Positions 18,399-28,201 of a stretch of DNA of 64,000 bases are shown piece by piece. Source of the DNA: Desulfofalx alkaliphila DSM 12257 (GTDB lineage: Bacteria > Bacillota > Desulfotomaculia > Desulfotomaculales > Desulfohalotomaculaceae); NCBI RefSeq assembly GCF_000711975.1, contig NZ_JONT01000007.1, forward strand, positions 87,745-151,744, given 5' to 3'. Both the position numbers and the translations under genes were made by a program. Positions within the stretch are counted from its first letter, which is position 1; each line of letters opens with the position of its first letter. The notes under the pieces were generated by a model. It saw only the letters and a program-made list of their open reading frames with translations. It did not search any database and was not told the DNA's origin.

Positions 18399-19598
18399 TT
18401 AAACTTCGCGACTCTTTACAGTACAGGTAAGCTTACCCCGATGTAATTGAACTTCAACCCTGCTACCAAGCTCCACCTGGGCAGCATCTCTAATCAGCCG
18501 GCCGGTGGGTGAGGTACATAAACTATAGCCTCTGGATAAGGTGTCCAAGGGGCTTAAGCTTTGCAGTGAGGCAGCCAAAGACGCCAGCTCACCGCCCTTT
18601 TTGGAAAGCAAAAGTTCAATGCCATGCTGCAATTCCTTATTCAATAGGTCCAAATGCTGCCGCCTGCTGTCCACCAATACACGCTGGGGCATATTAAGGG
18701 CCCTGGCTTCTTCTACCCTCTGCAGCCAAAGGCGGGCCCTGGCAAGATACTGTTTTATGGCCCTATGGGCACGGTTCTGCAGTATTTCAATATAGTCTTT
18801 AACACTATTTAGGTCCGGCACAGCCATCTCTGCCGCCTGGGAAGGTGTGGCCGCCCGGACATCGGCGACAAAATCACAAATGGTAACATCAGTTTCATGG
18901 CCCACCGCCGAAATAACCGGCACCTGGGAACCGGCCACCGCCCGGGCCACCACCTCTGTATTAAAAGCCCATAACTCTTCCAGCGAACCCCCGCCGCGGC
19001 CCACAATGATTAGGTCGGCCTTTCCCCAACGGTTAATTTCCTCTATGCCCCGGGAAATATCTTGGGGGGCATGCTCCCCCTGCACCGTCACAGGAACTAT
19101 TACCAGCTTGGCCGGCGGCCACCGGTGCGATATTATTTTAATCATATCCCTCACCGCCGCACCGCCGGGGGATGTAACAAGGCCTATAATTTTAGGAAAC
19201 TTGGGAAGCTGCCTTTTCCTGGCTGCATCAAAAAGCCCCTCCCCTTGCAGCCTGGCTTTTAATTGTTCAAAGGCAATGTACAGGGCGCCCAAGCCGTCGG
19301 GTTCCATCTCTTCTGCATATAACTGATAACAACCATCCCGTTCGTAAACCGATACATACCCGCGCACCATGACAGACATGCCGTTTTCCGGAAAAAAGGG
19401 CAGCCTATAGGCCCTGGAACGAAACATTACCACACCTATACGGGTATGATCATCCTTTAAGGTAAAGTAGAGGTGCCCGGAACTGTGCCTTTTAAAATTT
19501 GATATTTCACCCTTCACCCAAAGATTATTCAGCAAATAATCGCCGTCAAATTTTTCCTTTACGTACCGGGTTAGTTGGGTAACAGACAAAACCTTCAT
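18399..19598 (-). CDS. xseA: Exodeoxyribonuclease VII large subunit
   Basis: The protein has 399 residues from the ATG at 19598, preferred over an upstream ATG because AGAGGT stands just ahead. The N-terminal OB fold reads LWVKGEISNFKRHSSGHLYF. The catalytic core has GLVTSPGGAAVRD, IVGRGGGSLEELWAFN and ISAVGHETDVTICD. With XseB it degrades single-stranded DNA in both directions. Confidence 0.95.
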   Translation of the reverse strand: MKVLSVTQLTRYVKEKFDGDYLLNNLWVKGEISNFKRHSSGHLYFTLKDDHTRIGVVMFRSRAYRLPFFPENGMSVMVRGYVSVYERDGCYQLYAEEMEPDGLGALYIAFEQLKARLQGEGLFDAARKRQLPKFPKIIGLVTSPGGAAVRDMIKIISHRWPPAKLVIVPVTVQGEHAPQDISRGIEEINRWGKADLIIVGRGGGSLEELWAFNTEVVARAVAGSQVPVISAVGHETDVTICDFVADVRAATPSQAAEMAVPDLNSVKDYIEILQNRAHRAIKQYLARARLWLQRVEEARALNMPQRVLVDSRRQHLDLLNKELQHGIELLLSKKGGELASLAASLQSLSPLDTLSRGYSLCTSPTGRLIRDAAQVELGSRVEVQLHRGKLTCTVKSREV

Positions 19599-19635
19599 TA
19601 AAAAATACCTCTGCAATATTAGTTTTCTTAAATAA

Positions 19636-19657
19636 AGGGCTCAATTCATTGAGCCCT
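19636..19657 (-). terminator. Hairpin after nusB
   Basis: AGGGCTCAAT pairs with ATTGAGCCCT, followed on the minus strand by TTTATTT. It lies between nusB and xseA and should end the nusB transcript or attenuate into xseA. Confidence 0.75.
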
Positions 19658-19689
19658 AAAGCAAACCCTAAGCTATTATAATAAAAATA

Positions 19690-20124
19690 CTATGTACCGA
19701 CAGGGGGTTGTACCCGGCGAAACTTTTCCGGTGACGCCACCACCCTACCTAATATACCGTTGATAAACCGTCCGCCTTCCTCCCCACTATATATTTTTGC
19801 TAACTCCACCGCTTCATTTACCGAAACTGCCGGCGGTATTTCTTCCCGGTGGTATATTTCATAAAGGGCCAAACGCATAATGTTTCGATCCACATAAGAT
19901 AGGCGTTCAAAATTCCAGCCCCTGGATAATTGCTTGATAATTGCATCTAACTCCGGCAGCTTTTGTATGGTACCTTGAATTAGCTCTTTACTAAAGTCCT
20001 TAGCCCTAGGCGATATGGCAAATTCATCGGTCACATGATTAAAAGCCTCTTCAAATTCAATTTTTCCTAAATCCATGGCAAAAAGAACCTGTACAGCCGT
20101 TTCACGGGCCTGTCTCCTGCTCAA
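19690..20124 (-). CDS. nusB: Transcription antitermination factor NusB
   Basis: This 144-residue all-helical protein binds boxA RNA with NusE/S10 in rRNA antitermination. It begins SRRQARETAVQVLFAMD and has the conserved RNIMRLALYEIYHREEIPPAVSVNEAVELAK segment (seen as IMRLALYEI and VSVNEAVELAK). The length is typical. It follows the Asp23/AmaP/DUF2273 genes, a common order in Firmicutes. Confidence 0.95.
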   Translation of the reverse strand: MSRRQARETAVQVLFAMDLGKIEFEEAFNHVTDEFAISPRAKDFSKELIQGTIQKLPELDAIIKQLSRGWNFERLSYVDRNIMRLALYEIYHREEIPPAVSVNEAVELAKIYSGEEGGRFINGILGRVVASPEKFRRVQPPVGT

Positions 20125-20184
20125 AATAATTCCCCCTGAAAAGAAACGGTACTTAATTATATCTTACCCATATGGGTGTTATAT

Positions 20185-20409
20185 TTATCGGTCTTTAAAT
20201 AAACGGTCAAAAATTTGGGCTATATCCTCTCGCTCATCAATGCGCTTTCCTATAAAAAAGCCTGCCCCTATGCAAAAGGCCACAAAAAGGGCTTTAAAAA
20301 AGCCGTATTTGATGGCAAACCAACCAAAGACTAGCCCCAGTAAAACCCCCAATGCCTTACCCCGGTGGTATTCTAATATTTCTTGTAATAAATACTTAAA
20401 ATTCATCAT
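20185..20409 (-). CDS. DUF2273 small membrane protein
   Basis: The protein has 74 residues, with two closely spaced hydrophobic helices (about 16-34 and 36-53) and a charged C-terminus. It fits the DUF2273 family, small proteins encoded with Asp23 and AmaP. In Gram-positive bacteria AmaP anchors Asp23 at the membrane, and DUF2273 proteins are part of the same cell-envelope stress set. The function is otherwise unknown. Confidence 0.8.
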   Translation of the reverse strand: MMNFKYLLQEILEYHRGKALGVLLGLVFGWFAIKYGFFKALFVAFCIGAGFFIGKRIDEREDIAQIFDRLFKDR

Positions 20410-20423
20410 AACACCTCTTTACA

Positions 20424-20960
20424 CTACTCCACCCGGGGCTTGTTGGTGGAGATATTTTCTACCATTACTTTGACATTATGCACCGATATTCCTGTTATTT
20501 CTAGAAGATAATCCTTTATTCGCTGCTGAATTTGCTTGGAAGTTTCCGGTATATTTATGTCCGGAGCCACCGTTACTTTAACAAAGACACTGACTCCGTC
20601 TTTAACGGTGTTTATCCTTGGTTTTACCTCCCGCACTCCGTCTATCTGAAAAGCAGCCTTTTTTACCAACCCTTCAATGGCAGGAATGGTAATGCGCAAT
20701 TGTCCTAAGGTAAACTCGTGTACCACCGCCCGCTTTTCCCGGCTTCCCACCAAGCTAACGTAAAACAATCTTAGGCTTACCAACAAAAGCACACCGATAA
20801 TTAACCATAATATTATATTATCCCCAGCACCATAGGGGGCATACAGCATAGCATCCAAGGGTTGCAGCCACCAACCGGTGAAAGCGGTCACCGCCAGCAG
20901 CAGCAGTATGATGATAGCTAAGGTGTATAATCCCAGTAAAACCCTATCGAGAAAACCCAT
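20424..20960 (-). CDS. amaP: AmaP-type membrane anchor of Asp23
   Basis: The protein has 178 residues from the ATG at 20960, chosen for the perfect TCAGGAGGT ahead of it. Two N-terminal membrane helices (about 7-28 and 48-70) precede an Asp23-like domain (REKRAVVHEFTLGQLRITIPAIEGLVKKAA and VFVKVTVAPDINIPE, quoted in part). In Staphylococcus AmaP holds Asp23 at the membrane; the neighbouring gene is asp23, which supports the call. Confidence 0.8.
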   Translation of the reverse strand: MGFLDRVLLGLYTLAIIILLLLAVTAFTGWWLQPLDAMLYAPYGAGDNIILWLIIGVLLLVSLRLFYVSLVGSREKRAVVHEFTLGQLRITIPAIEGLVKKAAFQIDGVREVKPRINTVKDGVSVFVKVTVAPDINIPETSKQIQQRIKDYLLEITGISVHNVKVMVENISTNKPRVE

Positions 20961-20993
20961 ACCATACCTCCTGAATAAAAAATAATAAAACCA

Positions 20994-21019
20994 AAACCCG
21001 CGGCTTAAGCCCCGGGTTT
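20994..21019 (-). terminator. Hairpin between asp23 and amaP
   Basis: AAACCCG pairs with CGGGTTT around an inner GGCTTAAGCC palindrome, followed on the minus strand by a U-rich tract. It probably lets asp23 be made in excess over amaP. Confidence 0.7.
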
Positions 21020-21027
21020 CCATGTAC

Positions 21028-21438
21028 TTAGCGAACTCTGGCGTTTTCCTCCCCTTTTTCATCGGGAAAAACCACACCGCGGATATGGATGTTTACCTCT
21101 ACCACCTTTAGACCGGTCATACCCTCAATAGCATGCTTAACATTTGTCTGAATACTGGCTGCCACCTCCGGGATGCGCACACCAAATTCAACAATTACAT
21201 GCAGATCTACCGCAGCTTCACGCTCACCGACTTCAACCTTTACACCTTTGGACAGGTTTTTGCGGCCTAGCATTTCAGCAATGCCGCCGCCAATTCCGCC
21301 ACTCATACCTGCAACGCCGGGAATTTCAGTGGCGGCCAATCCCGCTATAATGCCCACCACGTCGTCAGCCACCCGGATAGAACCCAAGGCGTTTTGCTGA
21401 TCGTGAACATAGATATCTTTAGTACTATTGTTTTGCAC
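21028..21438 (-). CDS. Asp23/Gls24 family envelope stress protein
   Basis: The protein has 136 residues from the GTG at 21438, which follows TGGAGGTG; a longer reading to 21480 has no ribosome site. The domain begins GSIRVADDVVGIIAGLAATEI and has VKVEVGEREAAVDLHVIVEFG, the Asp23 pattern. It is a cytoplasmic protein expected to coat the inner membrane through AmaP and to respond to envelope stress. Confidence 0.88.
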   Translation of the reverse strand: MQNNSTKDIYVHDQQNALGSIRVADDVVGIIAGLAATEIPGVAGMSGGIGGGIAEMLGRKNLSKGVKVEVGEREAAVDLHVIVEFGVRIPEVAASIQTNVKHAIEGMTGLKVVEVNIHIRGVVFPDEKGEENARVR

Positions 21439-21519
21439 CGCGACACCTCCAGAAAATAGTTTGCCGGTTAAACAAGACACAAGTAATTAAGTACAAGTAA
21501 TTATACCAAACTATACCAA

Positions 21520-22884
21520 CTACCGCAACATTAGATCTTCTTCAGGCAGAATGCGCCGTTGGATAAAGTTGGTATATACTTCGCCCCGACGATAGAAGGC
21601 ATTGCCCAAAATTCGCTGCTGAAAAGCGGCTGTTGTGGGCACCCCTTCAATGACCATTTCCTTCAGTGCCCTTTCCATACGGCCAATTGCCTCTTGGCGG
21701 TCATTGCCCCACACTATCAGTTTACCTATCATGGAGTCATAAAAGGGCGGTACTTGGTAGCCCGGATAAACGGCGCTGTCCATACGTACCCAGGGCCCAC
21801 CGGGCGGCAGATAGGTGGTAATGGTGCCTGGGGTGGGCATAAAGTTATTAGCAGCATCCTCTGCGTTGATGCGGCATTCTATTGCCCAACCGCGAATTTT
21901 AATATCGCTTTGCTTATATCCCAGGGACTCACCGGCAGCAATGCGTATCTGTTCCTTTATTAAATCAATACCTGTAACCATTTCCGTTACCGGGTGTTCC
22001 ACCTGGATACGGGTATTCATTTCAATAAAATAGAAGTTGTTGTGTTTGTCCAGCAAAAACTCAACGGTGCCCGCATTATAATAATTTACCGCCTGGGCCG
22101 CCTTCACTGCCATCTCACCCATCTTTTTGCGCAGTGACGGTGTCAAAGCCACAGATGGTGCTTCTTCTAATAACTTTTGATTGCGGCGCTGAATGGAGCA
22201 ATCCCTCTCACCCAGGTTAACAATGTTGCCATATTTATCCCCAAGTATTTGAAACTCAATATGGCGGGGCTGCTCAACATATTTTTCAAGATAAACAGCA
22301 TCATCGCCAAAGGCAGCCTGGGCTTCGTTTTGGGCCGCTGCAATAGACTTAACTAAGTCTTCGCGGTTATGGGCCACCCGCATTCCCCGGCCACCGCCGC
22401 CTGCAGAGGCCTTAATAAGTACCGGGTAGCCGATTTGTTCACCTATTTCCACCGCATGATCCATATCCCGCACTACGCCCTCTGAACCGGGCACCACCGG
22501 CACCCCGGCCTCTATCATTGTTTGGCGGGCCAGTGCCTTGTTGCCCATCCTTTCGATGGCGTCCGCCGATGGACCAATGAAAGTTATACCGCAGTTCTCA
22601 CATATATCGGCGAAGTTAGCATTTTCTGATAAAAAACCAAAACCGGGGTGAATGGCCTCTGCACCTGACAGCTCAGACACACTGATAATGTTAGCTATAT
22701 TTAAGTAGCTCTTTGCTGAAGGCGCCGGGCCGATACAGTAGGCCTCATCGGCAATACGAACCGGTAAACTGTCGGCATCGGCTTCGGAATATACCATAAC
22801 CGTTCTAATGCCCATTTCCCGGCAGGCCCGAAGTATTCTTAATGCAATTTCTCCACGGTTAGCTATTAATATTTTCTTAAACAT
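21520..22884 (-). CDS. accC: Biotin carboxylase subunit (AccC/PycA type)
   Basis: A 454-residue enzyme that carboxylates biotin with ATP and bicarbonate. It has the ATP-grasp glycine loop KASAGGGGRGMR near 159, the bicarbonate-binding EMNTRIQVEHPVTE, and an N-terminal FKKILIANRGEIALRI. It lies 13 bases behind a carboxyltransferase gene with its own biotinyl domain, so it probably serves as the PycA-like subunit of a two-subunit pyruvate carboxylase rather than fatty-acid acetyl-CoA carboxylase. Sequence alone does not separate the two. Confidence 0.93.
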   Translation of the reverse strand: MFKKILIANRGEIALRILRACREMGIRTVMVYSEADADSLPVRIADEAYCIGPAPSAKSYLNIANIISVSELSGAEAIHPGFGFLSENANFADICENCGITFIGPSADAIERMGNKALARQTMIEAGVPVVPGSEGVVRDMDHAVEIGEQIGYPVLIKASAGGGGRGMRVAHNREDLVKSIAAAQNEAQAAFGDDAVYLEKYVEQPRHIEFQILGDKYGNIVNLGERDCSIQRRNQKLLEEAPSVALTPSLRKKMGEMAVKAAQAVNYYNAGTVEFLLDKHNNFYFIEMNTRIQVEHPVTEMVTGIDLIKEQIRIAAGESLGYKQSDIKIRGWAIECRINAEDAANNFMPTPGTITTYLPPGGPWVRMDSAVYPGYQVPPFYDSMIGKLIVWGNDRQEAIGRMERALKEMVIEGVPTTAAFQQRILGNAFYRRGEVYTNFIQRRILPEEDLMLR

Positions 22885-22897
22885 GCTTACTCCTTAC

Positions 22898-24829
22898 TTA
22901 CCCTTTTCTGATTAAAAACATCGGTTGTCCGTATTCCACCGGTTGACCGTTTTCCACCAAAATATCTACTATCTCACCGGCAAACTCTGCCTCTATCTCA
23001 TTCATTAACTTCATTGCTTCCACAATACACAAGGTTTGCCCCACTTCCACCCTTTGGCCCAATTCCACAAAGGGTTCTGCATCCGGTGCCGATGCCCGAT
23101 AAAAAGTTCCCACCATGGGCGCAGTAACTGTTTCAATATCCTCGCCCTCCGCTACGGGTTTTTGTGGGGGTGTGGGAGAAGGAGCAGGAGCCGCTGCCGG
23201 CGTAGCTTCCACTGCCTTTGGTTTTTCCACCGCCGGTGAGTCAGTTATCTCCGGAGCTGTTACCACTGCACCGGGGCCGTTTCCCTTTTTAATGGACACC
23301 TTCATGCCGTCACTTTCCAATGATATTTCATTTATATCTGTTTCGTTTAGAATTTCAATTAACTCTTTTAATTCTTTTAGATTCACTTTGCCAGCCTCCT
23401 CGAAGCCTTTGGTTTTTCCATCGCTTTTATCTTTTTTGTTATTACTTTGCTTAATTCTTTCTATTTCCGCCTTATACCTGGTTCCCAGCTCTCCCCGTGC
23501 CCTGGCCTGGAAGAATCTCCTTGCTATTTGCGGAAAGAGGGCATAGGAAATGACATCTTCTTCTGATTTTGCCAAGTCCTTTATTTCTTCCCGTAGTTTA
23601 TCCAGTTTGGGTTCTAACAAGTCTGCCGGGCGGCAGGTAATCATCTCTTTGTCTCCCAGCACCTTTCTGGATATGGCCGGGTCTATGGGTGCAGGGGGCT
23701 CACCGTATAAGCCCTCAACGTAAGCCCTCACTTCACCGGGTATTAATTTATAACGCTGGCCAGTTAGCACATTAAGTACCGCCTGGGTACCGACAATTTG
23801 ACTGGTGGGTGTAACCAGCGGCGGGAAACCTAACTCCTCCCTCACCCGCGGAATCTCTTGCAGTACTTCATCCAACCGATGGGAAGCCTTTTGTTCTTGC
23901 AGCTGACTTACCAGGTTGGTAATCATTCCACCGGGTACCTGGTGCTCAAAAACCCGCATATCATTAATTCTTGTTACACCGCGTTCATAGCCTAATTTTT
24001 TACGCAATTTTTCAAAGTACTCAGCCACTTCAAATAAGGAACTCAGCGACAGTCCGGTGTCAAAGGGTGTAGCCTTTAAAGCCCGCACCACTGTTTCCAC
24101 CGGTGGCTGCGAAGCGCCAAATGCCAAAGGTACAGATGCCGTGTCAACAACATCAACACCGGCCTCAATGGCCTTTAGGTAGGCACCCACTGCCATGCCG
24201 CCAATGTAGTGACAATGCAGCTGCATGGGCAGGTTAATTTTATCTTTAAACAGCTTTACCAGCTCATATGCACGGTATGGGGCCAACAGCCCGGCCATGT
24301 CTTTAATACAAATTGAATCTGCACCCATCTCGGCCAGCTGCTCAGCGGTTTGCAGGTAGTGTTCCACCGTGTGCACCGGGCTAAGGGTATAGGATACCGT
24401 GGCCTGGGCATGACCGCCGGCCGCTTTAGTGGCTCTAATGGCTGTTTCCATATTCCGCACGTCGTTTAAGGCATCAAATATCCTAATGATATCAATGCCG
24501 TTTTCCACTGCCTTGTGTACAAATGCCTCTACAACATCATCTGGGTAGTGATTATAACCCACCACAGATTGGCCCCGCAGCAACATTTGTAGCGGGGTGT
24601 TTTTGGCTACTTTTTTTATGGCACGAAGCCTTTCCCATGGATCTTCATATAAATAGCGCAGGCAAACATCAAAGGTGGCACCGCCCCATACTTCCAAAGA
24701 ATGATATCCCATTTGATCCAATTTTTCAACTATTGGCAGCATTTCTTCAGTGGGCATCCTGGTGGCCCATAAACTCTGGTGTCCGTCTCGCAGCGTTGTA
24801 TCTGTAATCCCTACTCGGTGATGTTGCAT
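22898..24829 (-). CDS. pycB: Carboxyltransferase with C-terminal biotinyl domain (PycB/OadA type)
   Basis: The protein has 643 residues. The DRE-TIM barrel starts with [18 protein letters not shown], and residues for pyruvate/metal binding ([14 protein letters not shown]) are present. The conserved carboxylase domain follows to about 460. After a charged linker, [18 protein letters not shown] resembles the N-terminus of BCCP (AccB), then a Pro/Ala-rich linker and the biotinyl domain with the attachment motif EAMKLMNE near 605. With the adjacent biotin carboxylase it should convert pyruvate to oxaloacetate. No sodium-pump subunits are nearby, which argues against an oxaloacetate decarboxylase pump. 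Confidence 0.9.
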   Translation of the reverse strand: MQHHRVGITDTTLRDGHQSLWATRMPTEEMLPIVEKLDQMGYHSLEVWGGATFDVCLRYLYEDPWERLRAIKKVAKNTPLQMLLRGQSVVGYNHYPDDVVEAFVHKAVENGIDIIRIFDALNDVRNMETAIRATKAAGGHAQATVSYTLSPVHTVEHYLQTAEQLAEMGADSICIKDMAGLLAPYRAYELVKLFKDKINLPMQLHCHYIGGMAVGAYLKAIEAGVDVVDTASVPLAFGASQPPVETVVRALKATPFDTGLSLSSLFEVAEYFEKLRKKLGYERGVTRINDMRVFEHQVPGGMITNLVSQLQEQKASHRLDEVLQEIPRVREELGFPPLVTPTSQIVGTQAVLNVLTGQRYKLIPGEVRAYVEGLYGEPPAPIDPAISRKVLGDKEMITCRPADLLEPKLDKLREEIKDLAKSEEDVISYALFPQIARRFFQARARGELGTRYKAEIERIKQSNNKKDKSDGKTKGFEEAGKVNLKELKELIEILNETDINEISLESDGMKVSIKKGNGPGAVVTAPEITDSPAVEKPKAVEATPAAAPAPSPTPPQKPVAEGEDIETVTAPMVGTFYRASAPDAEPFVELGQRVEVGQTLCIVEAMKLMNEIEAEFAGEIVDILVENGQPVEYGQPMFLIRKG

Positions 24830-24854
24830 AATTGTTACCCCCTGACATCACAAC

Positions 24855-24888
24855 ACAAAAACTCAGGTTTATAACTTGTTCACCTGAG
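24855..24888 (-). terminator. Hairpin between spoIIIAH and pycB
   Basis: CTCAGGT (24862-24868) pairs with ACCTGAG (24882-24888), followed on the minus strand by TTTTTGTG. It stands just ahead of the pycB ribosome site and after spoIIIAH, and could end the spoIIIA transcript or attenuate pycB. Confidence 0.7.
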
Positions 24889-25019
24889 CTATGTGGTTAT
24901 AGTTGCGCATTTAAGTACACAACTATTATATTATAACCCTTATTAAATAGAAACAGTTGCCCGTTAAGTATACATAATGCTTTTTTGTTACTAATTGCAC
25001 AATTCGCCGGCACTGTGAG

Positions 25020-25667
25020 TTAAAATTTGGGAATAATCACCACATGGGACATGTTAATACCGGTGTTGCGGGATACCAATTCTGCCACTTGGGCTGTCTG
25101 GTCTGTGGTCAACTTTTCAGTTTTTACCACCACCGTTACCGCATTGGTGGGGTCTTCCTGTATGAGCACCACTGCATCGTCAAAGCCTTTGGCGCGAATT
25201 AAGTTTTCTATCTCCATTTCTTTGCCGAGGTTTTGGCTAATGGTATATAGCTGCTCCTGGGCCTTTTTGCGGGTTTCGCTGTCTGAATTGGGATTATTAA
25301 TGATTTCCCGCAGCCATTCCACCTGCTGGCCCCTGGTGCGCTCCCTTTCAATGCGGTATTCCACAAAAAAACCTTCGCTTTGCCTTGTTTTCTCTGTGGA
25401 TTGCGCCAGGCGTGTGGGTTCAGTGACTAAATCCGGCACATCTGTTACCGGCGCTTCCTCGTCTACAAATTCAGGTGCCCCTATTTCAATTGTTTGTCCA
25501 GAGTAATCTGCCCCGGCGGTGGCATCTGCGGTGGGTGAATTATTTCCCAAACCCCCATAACCTATCACCACCAAGGCAAGCCCAACCAGGACCAAAGTCA
25601 CCGACATCACATTTTTTCGGTTAAGCAAAATTATTTTCACCTCTTTAACCTCTTTCTTTTTTACCAT
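25020..25667 (-). CDS. spoIIIAH: SpoIIIAH, forespore-mother cell channel protein
   Basis: The protein has 215 residues from the ATG at 25667, behind GGGGGGCGG; a TTG six codons earlier is less likely. A single membrane segment lies near 22-42 and is followed by an extracytoplasmic domain with a YscJ-like ring-building C-terminus (EIENLIRAKGFDDAVVLI, VAELVSRNTGIN). In sporulation it binds SpoIIQ across the intermembrane space and forms part of the feeding channel. It is the last gene of the complete spoIIIA operon. Confidence 0.93.
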   Translation of the reverse strand: MVKKKEVKEVKIILLNRKNVMSVTLVLVGLALVVIGYGGLGNNSPTADATAGADYSGQTIEIGAPEFVDEEAPVTDVPDLVTEPTRLAQSTEKTRQSEGFFVEYRIERERTRGQQVEWLREIINNPNSDSETRKKAQEQLYTISQNLGKEMEIENLIRAKGFDDAVVLIQEDPTNAVTVVVKTEKLTTDQTAQVAELVSRNTGINMSHVVIIPKF

Positions 25668-25748
25668 ACCGCCCCCCATTAACAAACCGGCTGGGTGCGA
25701 TCACCCGCCCTGTGAAAACCAAGGGACAGGCCTTTGTTTTTTCTTTTC

Positions 25749-26360
25749 TCACTTAGACTTGGCCAGCACTAAAATTTTTTGGGGTTCTACCCCCAGCCCC
25801 ACCTGTGCCGCCCTAAATAGCTGGGCTTTTATTGCCGGGTCACCGGCACCCTCGGCCACCACCAAGACGCCCGAAATATTGGAGGCCCTTTCCTGCTGCA
25901 GTACCGGTATTTCTGTGCCGTTTCCGCTGCGAATGAGCACCAATTGCCCGGAGTCGTTATCTTCGGTTAAAACCCTGGTTCCACCGGCCTGATCCTGTTC
26001 CTGAGTGGTCTTAGTGCTGGTGGTGGTATTGACGGCATATTCAGCCCGGGAAGAACTCACCAGGCGAACTGTAACCTCCACCCTGCCTGCTCCCTCAACC
26101 ATTTCCAACATGGTGCGCAGTTTATCAGCCAGATACTTTTCTTCGTTCACCATGCTGGGCTGAGTGGAGGCAGCATTGATATACTCAACGTCTTCCTCCT
26201 GATAGCTGATCCGGGCCTGTTCCGGCGGTTCTTGACGGCCGGTTGACTGATTATCAAAGGGATTACCTCCTACCAAGAGGAACAAGCCAAAGGTGATGGC
26301 CAGCAGCAAAGCCCACAGCCTTAACTTGTCCTTCTCTCCTTTAAAAAAATCCTTAAACAA
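25749..26360 (-). CDS. spoIIIAG: SpoIIIAG, ring-forming channel protein
   Basis: At 203 residues, it has one N-terminal membrane segment (about 12-30) and an extracytoplasmic ring-building domain (YLADKLRTMLEMVEGAGRVEVTVRL in part, and GVLVVAEGAGDPAIKAQLFRAA). The family assembles a large ring in the mother-cell membrane around the engulfed forespore. The start is probably TTG after GGAGG. It sits between spoIIIAF and spoIIIAH. Confidence 0.92.
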   Translation of the reverse strand: MFKDFFKGEKDKLRLWALLLAITFGLFLLVGGNPFDNQSTGRQEPPEQARISYQEEDVEYINAASTQPSMVNEEKYLADKLRTMLEMVEGAGRVEVTVRLVSSSRAEYAVNTTTSTKTTQEQDQAGGTRVLTEDNDSGQLVLIRSGNGTEIPVLQQERASNISGVLVVAEGAGDPAIKAQLFRAAQVGLGVEPQKILVLAKSK

Positions 26361-26397
26361 AACCTTGATACCTCCTTACCGCCCGGTTCTAAAGCGG

Positions 26398-27006
26398 TTA
26401 CTCTACATATATTATCTGCACCTTATCTTGGGGCAGGTTATAAAAATTAGATACCGTTGAAGCCAAGCTCTCCATTGCCTGCTCCACCTCCGGCGATAGC
26501 TTTGAAGATATTTCTTCCTGTTGGGTTCCCACCGTTATTTCCACCGGCTCTATCTTTGTTTCACCGGGGTCTGCCTCTTTATCTGTCACCCTTAACCGGA
26601 TTAATTGCAAGTGGCCGTATTTCTCCCCCTCTTCCGTGTTTACTTCAACGGCGGCATCCAGCACGGTCACCTGCCGGTTAAGGCGGGCCAGGGCCAGCAC
26701 CTGTTTTGCTATCCCCTGGCGATAGTCCTCCAGGGCTTGATTGTGATATGCCTCTGACAACCGCTCTGCGTCAGCTTGTACTTGTTCTAAGGACATGGCC
26801 GGCACCGGCACTATTTCAGGTACATGTAAATTGAAATCGACACTTGTAAACTTAAATAACAACTGCAATACTGCAATTACCACCAAGAGCCCCATCACCA
26901 TCTTCACATAGCTTTGCATTCCGCCGGAGGGCAGCAGCATTTCTAAAAAAACCGCCAGCATCACAATTATTACCAGGCCCTGCACCAATTGGCGCAGTTC
27001 TTCCAC
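26398..27006 (-). CDS. spoIIIAF: SpoIIIAF, sporulation membrane protein
   Basis: The protein has 202 residues, with two N-terminal membrane helices (about 7-26 and 34-51) and a soluble domain ending NFYNLPQDKVQIIYVE, the conserved SpoIIIAF end. It belongs to the SpoIIIA-SpoIIQ complex needed for sigma-G activity. It is shortly downstream of spoIIIAE. Confidence 0.92.
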   Translation of the reverse strand: MEELRQLVQGLVIIVMLAVFLEMLLPSGGMQSYVKMVMGLLVVIAVLQLLFKFTSVDFNLHVPEIVPVPAMSLEQVQADAERLSEAYHNQALEDYRQGIAKQVLALARLNRQVTVLDAAVEVNTEEGEKYGHLQLIRLRVTDKEADPGETKIEPVEITVGTQQEEISSKLSPEVEQAMESLASTVSNFYNLPQDKVQIIYVE

Positions 27007-27019
27007 TGCCTATCACCCC

Positions 27020-28192
27020 CTACCTAATCATCACCGTCAGGTTACCCATTGCCACCACTATGGTGATGGCAAAGAAAAATAATATGCCCACCGTTGCCAC
27101 CGCACCAAAGATGGTGATTAAGCTGTTGCCCAATGATGATAAGCAATCGGCCATTTGCCCGTCTCCTATGGGCTGAACCAGCGCCCCCGCCAGGCGGAAA
27201 ACAAAGGCAATGGCAAAAATTTTAATTAGCGGCAGCACTGTAATCAGGATTATCATCACCACTCCGGCAATGCCCACCGCATTTTTCATCAGCAGCGCTG
27301 AGCCGATAACAGCCTCCAAGGCATCAGACAGCATACCTCCCACAACCGGCACAAAGGCATCGGTGGTATATTTGGCTGTGCGCAGGGCCACCCCGTCGCT
27401 GATGGCTCCCGCCACACCCTGTACAGCCAGTACCCCCAAAAACACGGTGGAACACAGGCCCAAGACAGCCATACCCACAGTCTTTAATAAATCAGCCATC
27501 CTCGACACATTAAACTTGGTGGATACCCCATTTAAAATGGTGAGTACGGCGGCAAAAAATATTAAGGGCAGTACAATGTTTTTAATAATGGTACCAATGA
27601 CCGTTATGGAACCGATAATTAAAGGGCTAAACATGGCCGACGATGCAATGCCGCCCATGGCTGCCAGCAGCATCAAGAGCAAGGGCAGCAGTGCCTGCAT
27701 AAAGGCCACCATGTTATCCACCGCATCCCGACCGATATTCACCGCCAGGGTAAAAGCACCCACCGCCATGGTAACCAACACCAGGTAGCAAATAAAATAA
27801 GCCAGCTTTCCGGTGGTGGCCTTTTCAAAGGCGCCCATTAGGTTTTGCAGCACAGCGGTGATTATGGCCAGCATTACCAGCTTGGCCAGCAGTGACAGAT
27901 TGACCAACACCTCGTTAAAAATAAATTTTAAAATACCGTTAACAATATCACTGACATTCCATTTCATTTCCCCCCTGGCCATGTCAACCACCATTTGACG
28001 AAAATCCAGATGCGGTACTGCCTGCTGTATTTCCTCGTCCAGTTGCTGCACCACCTCTTCCACCGCCCGGAGGTCCAACTTGCTTATGCCATCCAGGGGA
28101 TCACCCGGGTTGTCCCGCTGGGTTGCCCCCGCAGGCAGGGCAAAGACAGTAATAAAAACAAGCACACAGAACAAGAATAATTTTTTGACCAT
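27020..28192 (-). CDS. spoIIIAE: SpoIIIAE, multispan sporulation channel protein
   Basis: The protein has 390 residues from the ATG at 28192, which follows TAGGTGAG. A signal peptide ends near ALPAGA. The N-terminal soluble part is followed by about seven membrane segments and polar conserved stretches such as GMLSDALEAVIGSALLMKNAVG. It is the main multi-pass candidate for transport in the SpoIIIA feeding-tube complex. The order and spacing of neighbours are canonical. Confidence 0.94.
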   Translation of the reverse strand: MVKKLFLFCVLVFITVFALPAGATQRDNPGDPLDGISKLDLRAVEEVVQQLDEEIQQAVPHLDFRQMVVDMARGEMKWNVSDIVNGILKFIFNEVLVNLSLLAKLVMLAIITAVLQNLMGAFEKATTGKLAYFICYLVLVTMAVGAFTLAVNIGRDAVDNMVAFMQALLPLLLMLLAAMGGIASSAMFSPLIIGSITVIGTIIKNIVLPLIFFAAVLTILNGVSTKFNVSRMADLLKTVGMAVLGLCSTVFLGVLAVQGVAGAISDGVALRTAKYTTDAFVPVVGGMLSDALEAVIGSALLMKNAVGIAGVVMIILITVLPLIKIFAIAFVFRLAGALVQPIGDGQMADCLSSLGNSLITIFGAVATVGILFFFAITIVVAMGNLTVMIR

Positions 28193-28201
28193 AAATCTCA
28201 C

